From Candidatus Uabimicrobium amorphum (GTDB taxonomy: Bacteria > Planctomycetota > Uabimicrobiia > Uabimicrobiales > Uabimicrobiaceae), in NCBI RefSeq assembly GCF_009002475.1, contig NZ_AP019860.1, forward strand, positions 3,100,001-3,164,000: a stretch of DNA of 64,000 nucleotides. Reading direction: 5' to 3'. Within the stretch, counting starts at the first letter, position 1. Every line of letters starts with the position of its first letter. Position numbers and translations under genes: made by a program. The notes under the pieces are model-generated. The model did no database searches. It saw only the letters and a list, made by a program, of their open reading frames with translations, and had not been told where the DNA came from. Below are positions 9,108 to 16,386 of the stretch, one piece after another.

Positions 9108-10136
9108 CTAACTACAAATTTTGTACATGGCGTCCAATTGTTTTTCATTGCCCACCACAATAAGAATATCTCCACCAACAATAAGATCATCGGCGAGAGG
9201 ATTAAAAATAAAATCACCACCTTTTTTGATACCAATGATGATAACCCCTGCTGTTTGGCGCACTTTTGATTCGCGAAGAGTCATCCCTGCAATCGGAGAA
9301 CTGTCAGCAACGATAATTTCTTCAATGGTAAAGTTTGTCTTTTCATCAGGAGTGATAATATCCATAAACTCGACTATATTTGGTCGAATAGCGGCAAGAG
9401 CCATTTTTTTTCCTCCGATTAAGTCGGGAGAAATGACACGATTCGCTCCGGAGCGCCGCAATTTTGTCTGCGAAGTAGGAGACTCCGCACGCACAACAAC
9501 GAAAATGTCAGGATTCATCTCTTTTGCTGTTAGCGTGATAAATACATTATCCGCGTCAGAACCAACAGCCCCCACGAGACCTTTTGCATGAAGAATACGC
9601 GCTTTGGTTAGAGCATCGTCTGCCGCAGCATCGTCGTGAATTGCGTAAAAACCGTCGTGAAGAGCGTGCTCTGCCATCACTTGATTTGATTCAATGACAA
9701 TTGTTTCAATACCCCGAGATCTAAGTTCTTCACAAACTTGACGTCCGACCTTACCGTAGCCACACACAATATAGTGATTGGCGAGATTTTTTATATCTTT
9801 TTTCATTTTTCTCAGTCCAAAAGTTCTGCGAATTTCACCTTCGACGATATATTGAGTAAAGGTACCTAAAAAGTAACCCATAACTCCCACACCCGTCACA
9901 ATTACCACAGAAGTAAACATTCTCCCATAGACAGACAATTCATGGATTTCTCCATAGCCAATAGTCGTTACCGTAATCAATGTCATATAAAACGAATCGA
10001 GCATGTTCCATCCTTCTATATAACTATAGCCGAATGTACCAGCAACGATAACCATTATCAGCAGAAAAAATACGAAAAAAAGTCTCTTTTCGAGATTGAT
10101 AGATTGTCGGACACCAAAAGGTTTTCTTATTATCAT
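9108..10136 (-). CDS. Two-helix K+ channel with RCK (TrkA-N/TrkA-C) domains
   Basis: 342 residues, inner membrane. Helix 1 is at about 18-40; the pore loop carries the K+ selectivity signature TTIGYGE (57-63); helix 2 is at about 73-93. A cytoplasmic RCK domain follows: the Rossmann motif GYGKVG at 126-131 with an acidic end of strand 2 (IVIES), then a TrkA-C domain at about 260-342 (IAGMTLRESKVRQTAG, ILIVVGNEKQL). This is the MthK/Kch architecture: four subunits make a pore gated by ligand binding to RCK. It is first in the minus-strand operon with the Lon-N, sulfatase and glycosyltransferase genes. The ribosome site before the ATG is weak. Confidence 0.92.
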   Translation of the reverse strand: MIIRKPFGVRQSINLEKRLFFVFFLLIMVIVAGTFGYSYIEGWNMLDSFYMTLITVTTIGYGEIHELSVYGRMFTSVVIVTGVGVMGYFLGTFTQYIVEGEIRRTFGLRKMKKDIKNLANHYIVCGYGKVGRQVCEELRSRGIETIVIESNQVMAEHALHDGFYAIHDDAAADDALTKARILHAKGLVGAVGSDADNVFITLTAKEMNPDIFVVVRAESPTSQTKLRRSGANRVISPDLIGGKKMALAAIRPNIVEFMDIITPDEKTNFTIEEIIVADSSPIAGMTLRESKVRQTAGVIIIGIKKGGDFIFNPLADDLIVGGDILIVVGNEKQLDAMYKICS

Positions 10137-10359
10137 TTTGCAAGTTTTCTAGTTAAATTTAGAATGCGACCAAAAACTCCGGAGCGCATATCCGCCAAAC
10201 CACTTGATATATTATTGTAAAAATTTATTTGTTCAAGTATATCCTAAAAAAAATTTGTTTGTAAGTATAAAAAAACTTAGAATAATAATGAGAGATCAAA
10301 TACAAAAATTATTTAAATAATTTTTCCATAATGTTTTATGGATAAAAAAAGGATGAAAG

Positions 10360-11301
10360 ATGACAAATAAATTTTCACTTTTTTGTCAGAAGCATCTGCT
10401 TGTATTACTGTGTTTTGCATTTGTGACAACCTCTTTATCTTGGGCAGACGAGAAAAAAACACAGTGGCCAGCGGAGATTTCTAACAAAGAACGCATCCAC
10501 GTTTATAAAAAAATAAACCCCGCTCTCAAAAAAATGCGCGCAGAAAAACGCAAAGTAAGTGTGGGAGTTTTTGGTGGAAAATTATATCGTGGCGATGTGA
10601 TCAAAGTAGGAAAAACCAAATTTACCATTGTCGATTACAAAGGTAAGCAGCATACGATAAAATACAATAAAATTCGTACTTCATACCTAAGTAAAATCAT
10701 TCCAAGTAAACAACAAGACGGCATGGTACTACACTCTTTCGGTTTAATCTCCTTACACGAAGGCGAGAAAAAATTTGCCAAAATTTACTTTGATCGCGCT
10801 ATTAAGCAAAAGTATAGCAAGTCTAAAGAATATGCAAGCCGTGTAGCCGATGACCTCGACAGTCAACGTGAAGAATTCCTTGCACTTAAGGAAAAAGAAA
10901 AACAAGATGAGTTAGAGGCGAAGGAAAAAGCGAGGGAGGAAAAGAAGCAATCACGCTTAGCAAAAGAGCGCTCAAGAATACCCAATATCAAATCCCTTGG
11001 TTCCAGTGAATTGGATGTAAAGGCGAACTCTTTTCCTGGCAAATACACTATTTTTAAATTTGGTGCACCGTGGTGACGTGCCTGCGTACAATTAGAGCCT
11101 CAGGTTGAGGCCATGGTAAACAAAAATAGTAATATGGTTGCTTTGCGTAAGGTAAATATTGAAAGATGGGGATCTCCTGTTGCGAAACAATTTTCACTAC
11201 GTGGTATCCCATATTTTGTTATTACAGATCAACGAGGACAAGTGGTAGACAAGGGTGGATCAAACCTTTTGAGAAAATACCAACAAATGTTCGCAAAGTA
11301 A
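10360..11301 (+). CDS. Exported thioredoxin-fold protein, probable selenoprotein (in-frame TGA = Sec239)
   Basis: Read through the TGA at 11074-11076, this is one 313-residue protein. It has a signal peptide (1-29), a small beta-rich region (about 60-105, VSVGVFGGKLYRGDV), a helical, charged stretch (to about 215) and a C-terminal thioredoxin domain. The TGA falls exactly on the first cysteine of the redox motif: FKFGAPW-(TGA)-RAC. The same frame continues without a break into RGIPYFVITDQRGQVV, which is the thioredoxin cis-proline loop, and ends at TAA. A hairpin with GGT in the apical loop lies 20 bases after the TGA (separate entry). A U-x-x-C redox centre is the simplest reading. The alternatives are a nonsense mutation (TGC or TGT to TGA) or a sequencing error. 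Confidence 0.78.
11074..11111 (+). promoter_or_regulatory. Candidate bacterial SECIS element with recoded TGA
   Basis: After the in-frame TGA (11074-11076) there are 20 bases, then the stem GCCTC (11097-11101), loop AGGTT, stem GAGGC (11107-11111). The perfect 5-bp stem, the 5-base loop with G in its first two positions and a GGT, and the loop lying about 26-30 bases past the TGA fit the published general rules for bacterial SECIS elements, where SelB binds. It lies inside coding sequence, as bacterial SECIS must. Pairing below the 5-bp stem is poor, so the structure is short. Confidence 0.6.
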
Positions 11302-11309
11302 AATTTTAT

Positions 11310-11337
11310 AATTACTCCGTGTTTCCACGGAGTAATT
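11310..11337. terminator. Bidirectional hairpin terminator
   Basis: Perfect 12-bp inverted repeat AATTACTCCGTG / CACGGAGTAATT around a TTTC loop, between the convergent genes ending at 11301 (plus) and 11345 (minus). AT-rich tracts flank both sides. Confidence 0.8.
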
Positions 11338-11344
11338 TACATTT

Positions 11345-12169
11345 CTACTTAGAATAACAACGAGTAGAATATATCTGACCGGAAGAATAGACAGGATTTG
11401 AACTTTTTCCTGGATCGTGAGAACCATACCCGCCTGATTTTGCACCAGTTAGAAGTACGAAATGCCCACCAACGTAACCAATCACGTGATAACTAGAGAA
11501 CAATGAGCTAGAAAGTGATTTTTTTCCAGAATAAGACAAATAAGGAACTTTTGTCCAAATAATTAGGTTATTTTGATAACCACCATTGCTCTTCAAGCGA
11601 TTGTTAAGATCTCGTGGTGTCCAATTGATGATATTTGCCGCAGAACTCATCGCACAACCGTCTTTACCGATCGTTGTACCATTGTACTGCCCCATCTTGT
11701 CATATTTCCACTTGGAGTCAAATTGTTTGTAATTGCTGTACCAACGCACTGTCTCATCGCTAACTTTTTGTACAAACTCAATGCTCGCTTTTTTACCAGC
11801 AATGGCCGGTGTATCTGATGCTAGAGCAGTACACTTTGCTGTCGACAATATTTCGCGTGTATTTGATTTGCATACTTCAACAACAACATTCACTTCTGCT
11901 CCTTGCGCCCAATTGTGCACCGCAAGTTCCATTTGCTGTGGAAGCATACCAAGAACTTTACGCTCTGTACTACTACCTTCAAGAGTGATATAGTATTTTT
12001 GTCCATCTACAGTGTAGTACATGTAGGTGTCCCAAATCTTACCATCGAGACTCTCTGGTAACTTAACTTCAATTCCCATATTGCCGTTGTCTTTTGCTGA
12101 ACAAGTCAATTGAATATCGTTCGCAAAAACACAACTCATGACAATGAAAAATAGAGTTATATATTTCAT
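11345..12169 (-). CDS. Secreted C39-like cysteine peptidase
   Basis: 274 residues from the ATG at 12167-12169. This start has a GGGGAG ribosome site and opens directly into a signal peptide (MKYITLFFIVMSCVFA); longer in-frame starts would spoil it. A beta-rich domain (about 20-125) precedes a peptidase C39-like domain: QFDSKW, then GTTIGKDGCAMSSAANI with probable catalytic Cys172, GGHFVLLTG with His236, and an SHDPG aspartate. This is the papain-like fold of double-glycine and bacteriocin-processing peptidases, but exported and without an ABC transporter. The substrate is unknown. It ends against the terminator at 11310-11337. Confidence 0.8.
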   Translation of the reverse strand: MKYITLFFIVMSCVFANDIQLTCSAKDNGNMGIEVKLPESLDGKIWDTYMYYTVDGQKYYITLEGSSTERKVLGMLPQQMELAVHNWAQGAEVNVVVEVCKSNTREILSTAKCTALASDTPAIAGKKASIEFVQKVSDETVRWYSNYKQFDSKWKYDKMGQYNGTTIGKDGCAMSSAANIINWTPRDLNNRLKSNGGYQNNLIIWTKVPYLSYSGKKSLSSSLFSSYHVIGYVGGHFVLLTGAKSGGYGSHDPGKSSNPVYSSGQIYSTRCYSK

Positions 12170-12287
12170 AAACTTACTCCCCTTATAAAATAAAATCATG
12201 TTGAAATGTACAAATGATGTGTTTTTATTATACAAAATTTTTCGCGAATTACCAGGGTCTGCCATCATTTGAAGTATTACCTATTTT

Positions 12288-12310
12288 CCCGGCTCGGAAG
12301 CGGGCTCGGA
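12288..12310. repeat. Short repeat related to 5711-5733
   Basis: CCCGGCTCGGAAGCGGGCTC plus three bases, immediately 3' of the lipoprotein gene on the minus strand. It matches 18 of 23 bases of 5711-5733, which also sits at the end of a minus-strand gene. It contains the tandem CGGCTCGGAAG / CGGGCTCGGAAA. Confidence 0.4.
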
Positions 12311-12315
12311 AAGTT

Positions 12316-13518
12316 TCACAGGTCCCGCATAAGAAATTCACTTAACGCAGCACATTTTTTCCAAATTCTTACATACTGTTTTGCGTCACAATCCTCATTG
12401 CCTAACACATTTTCATAATTCGGTCCATCGCCCCCTTGGTCTTCAAAAGAGTCCGTAGGCGAAAAACTCCAAGTGATATTATCATTCGCGGTAATTCCAA
12501 AAGGAGCGTGATCGTACCAAGTTATTCCGCGTGTTGTTGTGTAATGACGATATACACGGAGGTTTTCGCGTGTAGTATCAGGAGACTTTTGAGCCAAATG
12601 CTGTGTGATCGCGATCGTATTTAACTGCGTTGCTTCTAAATATTGTTGGTATTTTTTCTGTAAACCGTGATGCAAGGCTAACTCCGCATTTTTTTGTTTT
12701 TTGATGATATGATCTACCTTCGCCTCGATGGTAAAAATATCGTTATTGGCCGCGTAATTCCATAACTCATTTTCATTGAAGTCTAAGCTGAGAATCAATA
12801 CGTAAATACGCGCCAAAAGATGGGGTAAGCTATCTGTGGGAAAACGACGAACTAGTCTTTTTAATTGTGGAAGATTATTTGCTTCTTCCCACGAAACGCG
12901 CTTATCGCGATAAAACCATTCATAGACGTCTTCACAATCAAGACTCCCGGCAACTGGATGTAGAATATTCCACGGTTTATAAGGTATGTGTAGATGGTCA
13001 TGTAATTTTCTCCACACCGCAGGAACAGAAGCAATGGCGCGAAACTCTAGTAAGCGTAAAGGCGAAGGATTAAAAATCTGTAGTGTATTCATAAAACGTC
13101 GTAGAGGATAGACGTTTTCATCCGCAGGGTGTCCCACGCTCTCGTGAATCAAGACACCATGAATATTGAAATAACGCAAGTCATCTTTGTAAAAGTAGAC
13201 ATAGCCTTGTGTAGGATTAAAAAGCGATGTCTCCCCGGTATTTGATATGCGAATTTTCTGTGGAGAGAAACTGGGGGAGGATGCCAAAGCACTATAAATA
13301 CGTATGTTACTATGAATTGCTTTGCGCAAATTGCGCGAAATTTTTTTGTTGCGAAAATGTCGACTTATAATGCGATCATTTTTACTTAATCTTTGACGTA
13401 ATTCTTGGGGGGAATGCGAAGAAAAATACTCAATGTCTTGAAGGGATGTATTCCACGAGCAACCTGTTACTAAAAGCAGGATGCAAAGTGGAATACGAAA
13501 ATTTAATTTTTGCTTCAT
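12316..13518 (-). CDS. Lipoprotein of unknown function with HESVGH motif
   Basis: 400 residues beginning with a lipoprotein signal (LLLVTGCS; lipobox Cys at about 20), so it is probably membrane-anchored outside the cytoplasm. It contains FNIHGVLIHESVGHPADENVYPL. HESVGH resembles a metalloprotease zinc helix but has one residue too many for HExxH, so enzymatic activity cannot be claimed. The rest is helical and Trp/His-rich, with no family I recognise. It lies 15 bases after the lone sigma region-4 gene on the same strand, and the two are probably co-transcribed. AAGGT precedes the ATG. Confidence 0.7.
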   Translation of the reverse strand: MKQKLNFRIPLCILLLVTGCSWNTSLQDIEYFSSHSPQELRQRLSKNDRIISRHFRNKKISRNLRKAIHSNIRIYSALASSPSFSPQKIRISNTGETSLFNPTQGYVYFYKDDLRYFNIHGVLIHESVGHPADENVYPLRRFMNTLQIFNPSPLRLLEFRAIASVPAVWRKLHDHLHIPYKPWNILHPVAGSLDCEDVYEWFYRDKRVSWEEANNLPQLKRLVRRFPTDSLPHLLARIYVLILSLDFNENELWNYAANNDIFTIEAKVDHIIKKQKNAELALHHGLQKKYQQYLEATQLNTIAITQHLAQKSPDTTRENLRVYRHYTTTRGITWYDHAPFGITANDNITWSFSPTDSFEDQGGDGPNYENVLGNEDCDAKQYVRIWKKCAALSEFLMRDL

Positions 13519-13533
13519 TTTTACCTTATGATT

Positions 13534-13782
13534 TTAGGCTACTAGGCGCCAAACCATACTCATCATTGGCCTCCGCGAGCGGCAACTACTGTCGTCGTTT
13601 TCTTCGAAAAAGATAGTTCTTGCACGATGGATATACACGCCAACAGAATTTACTTTGATGTCCATAATTTTGGCGATTTCCTTGTATTTATATCCTAAAA
13701 CATCGTAAAGAACAAAAGCTTTTTTCTCTTGCTCGGGTATCTTGGCAATTTTATCTTGAAAATCGTATAGTTCGGCAGACAT
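13534..13782 (-). CDS. Stand-alone sigma-70 region 4 (ECF-like) HTH protein
   Basis: 82 residues from an ATG at 13780-13782 chosen because AGGAGA lies 8 bases upstream; an upstream in-frame ATG lacks this. The protein is little more than an ECF sigma region 4: IPEQEKKAFVLYDVLGYKYKEIAKIM, then DIKVNSVGVYIHRAR, the recognition helix-turn-helix. There is no region 2, and none is visible upstream, where a dispersed repeat (13866-14095) begins 84 bases away. It may be a trimmed regulator, or a remnant of a sigma factor whose 5' part was lost. It precedes the lipoprotein gene, as anti-sigma-like partners often do, but the lipoprotein does not look like one. Confidence 0.65.
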   Translation of the reverse strand: MSAELYDFQDKIAKIPEQEKKAFVLYDVLGYKYKEIAKIMDIKVNSVGVYIHRARTIFFEENDDSSCRSRRPMMSMVWRLVA

Positions 13783-13865
13783 TTGTCTTCTCCTAGGTTT
13801 AAATGTATTTATGTTGACGAGAAAACTCACTTTGGGGTTTCCTCTACACAAAAGCTAAATCGCAA

Positions 13866-14095
13866 TGTTCTCTGGAACTACAAAACAAAATGGTTTTGCA
13901 ATTTTGACCGTAAGTAATAACTGTACAACACTTTATACGATCAAATTGTGCAATTCCAACAGCAAGTTGAAGTAGTTTCATTTTAATAAAACAACAGCGA
14001 GCTGTTGGGCACGGTCATCCCTGACTTGATCAGGGATCCAGACGTTTCAAACTTAAATTTTGTGTTGTGGATTCCTGCTTTCGCAGGAATGACAC
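13866..14095. repeat. Composite palindromic dispersed repeat, copy B
   Basis: Opens with a 21-base sequence (13866-13886) identical to 5439-5459, then about 90 unrelated bases. From about 13980 it matches 5567 onward (TTTTAATAAAACAACAGC), then two hairpins: ATCCCTGA/TCAGGGAT within 14014-14039 and ATTCCTGC/GCAGGAAT at 14071-14090, closing in GACAC. Copy A and A2 together hold the same modules in another order. It occupies nearly all of the 376-base space between the VWA gene and the sigma-like gene. Confidence 0.8.
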
Positions 14096-14158
14096 TAGTA
14101 TTTTCTTTTAGTGTTTTCACCTATTATAAAACGTAGACAAAAGACAATGTGTTGGATT

Positions 14159-15601
14159 TTATCGTCCCACATACTGTCCATTTGTCAAATCAGACAGCGT
14201 ATGTAAGTATTTGTATATGTCTGAATACGCTGTTTTTTCTTTGTTTCCGTCTTCCGTAGGGGGGTAACCAATCGCAATAGTAATAATACGCGTCTTACTA
14301 CCTTTTTCCTGCTTTTTACGGATATAGTCTAAGATTTCTTTTTGTAAATCTGCAGAAGATTTTTTCGGGGCGTATGGCAAACCATCGGTTAAGAGGAAAA
14401 TAGCGTCCAGATTACCATAATCTTCGTAGGCAATTTTTAAAGCTTCGTGCACGTATGTGGAGCCACCAAAACGCAACTTTTTCTTTAACCAAAACATAGC
14501 CCTGTTTTTATTTAAATCATCCCCCGCAGCCATTAGACCTTTTTTCGAAGGATAAAACCTCATGGTAGAAGAAAAAGCGATCACCGAAAATTCTTCCACA
14601 TCGCAATGCTGTAAAACCTCGCCACATGTATCGATAATAACTTTTTTCCAATGATTGGCAATAATACTTCCCGATTTATCTAAAAGAAATACGATGCGTT
14701 TGTATTTGAGCTTTATACCAAAAAGAGATTTGTCGCCTTTTTTTTGCAAGGTCTTTTCTAAAGTCTCTATCGCATCTTCTTTTTCTTTTATTTCCTGTTC
14801 GCGTTTTTGTATTTGCTCCTCAATGCTCTTTAATTGCTTTTCCTTACTAGTAAGACGATCTATCAACGACTTGTTTTGCTGCTCAATTTTTTCGGAAACA
14901 GCATTGATTTCGTCTAATTGTTTTTGGGCAACTAGTTTCTGATCATTGATATCTTCCACTTTTTGCTGCAACTCCTTGTTTTTCGAAGCAACTTCTGTGG
15001 CATTTTCGCGCAATTCATCACGAGCTTTTTGCGAAACATCGTATAGTGCTTGTAGTTTTGTATACTGTGCCATCAGCTTTTGCAGCTCTTTATTGGTGAT
15101 TTCTTTTTGCTGGGTAATCGCCTCCAAAGCGTTATTTTTTTCCTCCAACAATTTATTTTTTCTCTGCAAATCCTGATTGACTATTTGACTGCGCATTTGC
15201 GCTTTCTTTAGTTTTTCCATCGCGACTTGCGCTTGATTTTTTGACGCCTCGGCTTGCTGGAGAGCTTGCTCCGCAGCATGGGCTTTTTCTAAGGCCTTAC
15301 GTCGCGATTGTTCTGCAAGAAACTTACTATGCAACGCTTCTTTCTCTGCATATTCCGCGATATTACGTGCTTCGTTGGCCATGTCGCGCGCTTTTTGTGC
15401 ATCTTCGCGGGATTTTCGCGCAAGGTTGCGTTCCGTTTTTGCTTCGGCAGCTTTCTGACGATACTTTTCAACAGTGGTGTTTACTGTGCTGTTTAGGTGT
15501 TGGCTATTGATCACAAAAATAAGAATCATCGCCCCTAATGCACAGCAAAATACATCAATAAAGGAAATACTAAAAACACTTATTTCGCGTTGTTTTTTCA
15601 T
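14159..15601 (-). CDS. Membrane-anchored coiled-coil VWA-domain protein (TolR/MotB-like position)
   Basis: 480 residues. One N-terminal membrane helix (about 13-33, SFIDVFCCALGAMILIFV, a sequence style typical of planctomycete partners of MotA/TolQ proteins), a very long coiled coil (about 45-290) and a C-terminal VWA domain (300-480). The VWA has an intact metal site: D308-x-S310-x-S312 in FLLDKSGS, a threonine region, and LLTDG. VWA domains bind protein ligands through the metal. The ATG overlaps the stop of the MotA/TolQ gene by 4 bases, so the two products probably assemble as a stator-like complex, with this protein reaching across the envelope. The function of the whole complex is unknown. 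Confidence 0.83.
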   Translation of the reverse strand: MKKQREISVFSISFIDVFCCALGAMILIFVINSQHLNSTVNTTVEKYRQKAAEAKTERNLARKSREDAQKARDMANEARNIAEYAEKEALHSKFLAEQSRRKALEKAHAAEQALQQAEASKNQAQVAMEKLKKAQMRSQIVNQDLQRKNKLLEEKNNALEAITQQKEITNKELQKLMAQYTKLQALYDVSQKARDELRENATEVASKNKELQQKVEDINDQKLVAQKQLDEINAVSEKIEQQNKSLIDRLTSKEKQLKSIEEQIQKREQEIKEKEDAIETLEKTLQKKGDKSLFGIKLKYKRIVFLLDKSGSIIANHWKKVIIDTCGEVLQHCDVEEFSVIAFSSTMRFYPSKKGLMAAGDDLNKNRAMFWLKKKLRFGGSTYVHEALKIAYEDYGNLDAIFLLTDGLPYAPKKSSADLQKEILDYIRKKQEKGSKTRIITIAIGYPPTEDGNKEKTAYSDIYKYLHTLSDLTNGQYVGR

Positions 15602-16386
15602 TTCTTTTCACCTAGACTCAAGTTGATAATAAATTTTTCTTGGCAAAATAAATCAACAGAGTTGAGTAAATCTTCCTCTTTGCGTTGTGTACTATATAAA
15701 AAGTACATTAGAACCATACTTTCCACCAAAGCAATCAGCGTGGTGTCAAATGCTGTCCCCAAGGGCTTTGTTACTAAAGTAATGTCTTGTGCGATAAAGT
15801 CGACATTTGACAATGCGGCGCCAATTCCCATAACAGTTCCAATAAAACCCAAAGAAGGGATCGCCCAAGCGATGTAACGCAATATGTTATAGGAAGACTC
15901 TATATGTTTCTCTAGAGTATCAAGTCGTTTGGTAAAAATACCAAGGACTTTTTTGGAAGTTTCCGTTACCAGACAGTGATCTACTAAAAACAATAACGTC
16001 TGCACAACCATGGAATTGCGTACTTTTTGTACCTGAGTTCCCCCATGAAGAATCCGATTGCGTAGATTGTCCACTTCACTTCTCTGGCTAATAATACGGC
16101 AGCTATCCAGATTTTTTTCTAAGGTGGTTAAGGCATTTCTTTCGGAGTTGATCAATATATTTTTATTGATAATGCTAATGAGTCCCCAAAAGAATAGAAT
16201 GTACAAAGACGCATAGATAAACATCGCAAATGCATAGTCATCAATTGGTCCCAGCATTCTTCCTAGAGAGACATCTAAAAATTTGTCGGAAAAGAAAAGT
16301 ATGGCGTAAAAAAGTACACCACTTGCAAGTCCCATAAAAAAACAAGCTGATGTGTTGGGGACTAAAAAAGTTTTTTTCGTACTCAC
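15598..16386 (-). CDS. MotA/TolQ/ExbB family proton-channel protein
   Basis: 262 residues with four membrane segments (about 12-34, 48-74, 168-190, 200-230). The last two form the family core: YIAWAIPSLGFIGTVMGIGAALSN, then LVTKPLGTAFDTTLIALVESMVLMYF, matching the G.IGTV.G...A and L..AF.TTL.G motifs of TolQ/ExbB. A cytoplasmic loop of about 90 residues lies between helices 2 and 3. Family members form pentamers that use ion flow to move a dimer of a one-helix partner. The partner here is almost certainly the overlapping VWA protein (ATGA overlap). The FHA-protease gene upstream also overlaps by 4 bases. Confidence 0.87.
   Translation of the reverse strand: MSTKKTFLVPNTSACFFMGLASGVLFYAILFFSDKFLDVSLGRMLGPIDDYAFAMFIYASLYILFFWGLISIINKNILINSERNALTTLEKNLDSCRIISQRSEVDNLRNRILHGGTQVQKVRNSMVVQTLLFLVDHCLVTETSKKVLGIFTKRLDTLEKHIESSYNILRYIAWAIPSLGFIGTVMGIGAALSNVDFIAQDITLVTKPLGTAFDTTLIALVESMVLMYFLYSTQRKEEDLLNSVDLFCQEKFIINLSLGEKK

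Noticed and set aside
11074-11076. TGA read as tryptophan (alternative code)
   Set aside because: TGA ends several intact genes in the window (for example at 5257, 19928 and 8529), and Trp would not fit the thioredoxin Cys position.
11113-11301. A separate 62-residue gene starting at the ATG at 11113
   Set aside because: It is the second half of a thioredoxin domain, lacks its own ribosome site, and is in frame with the upstream part across the TGA.
12316-13518. Zinc metalloprotease from the HESVGH motif
   Set aside because: HExxH needs His two residues after the pair; here there are three, and no downstream Glu/His ligand is clear.
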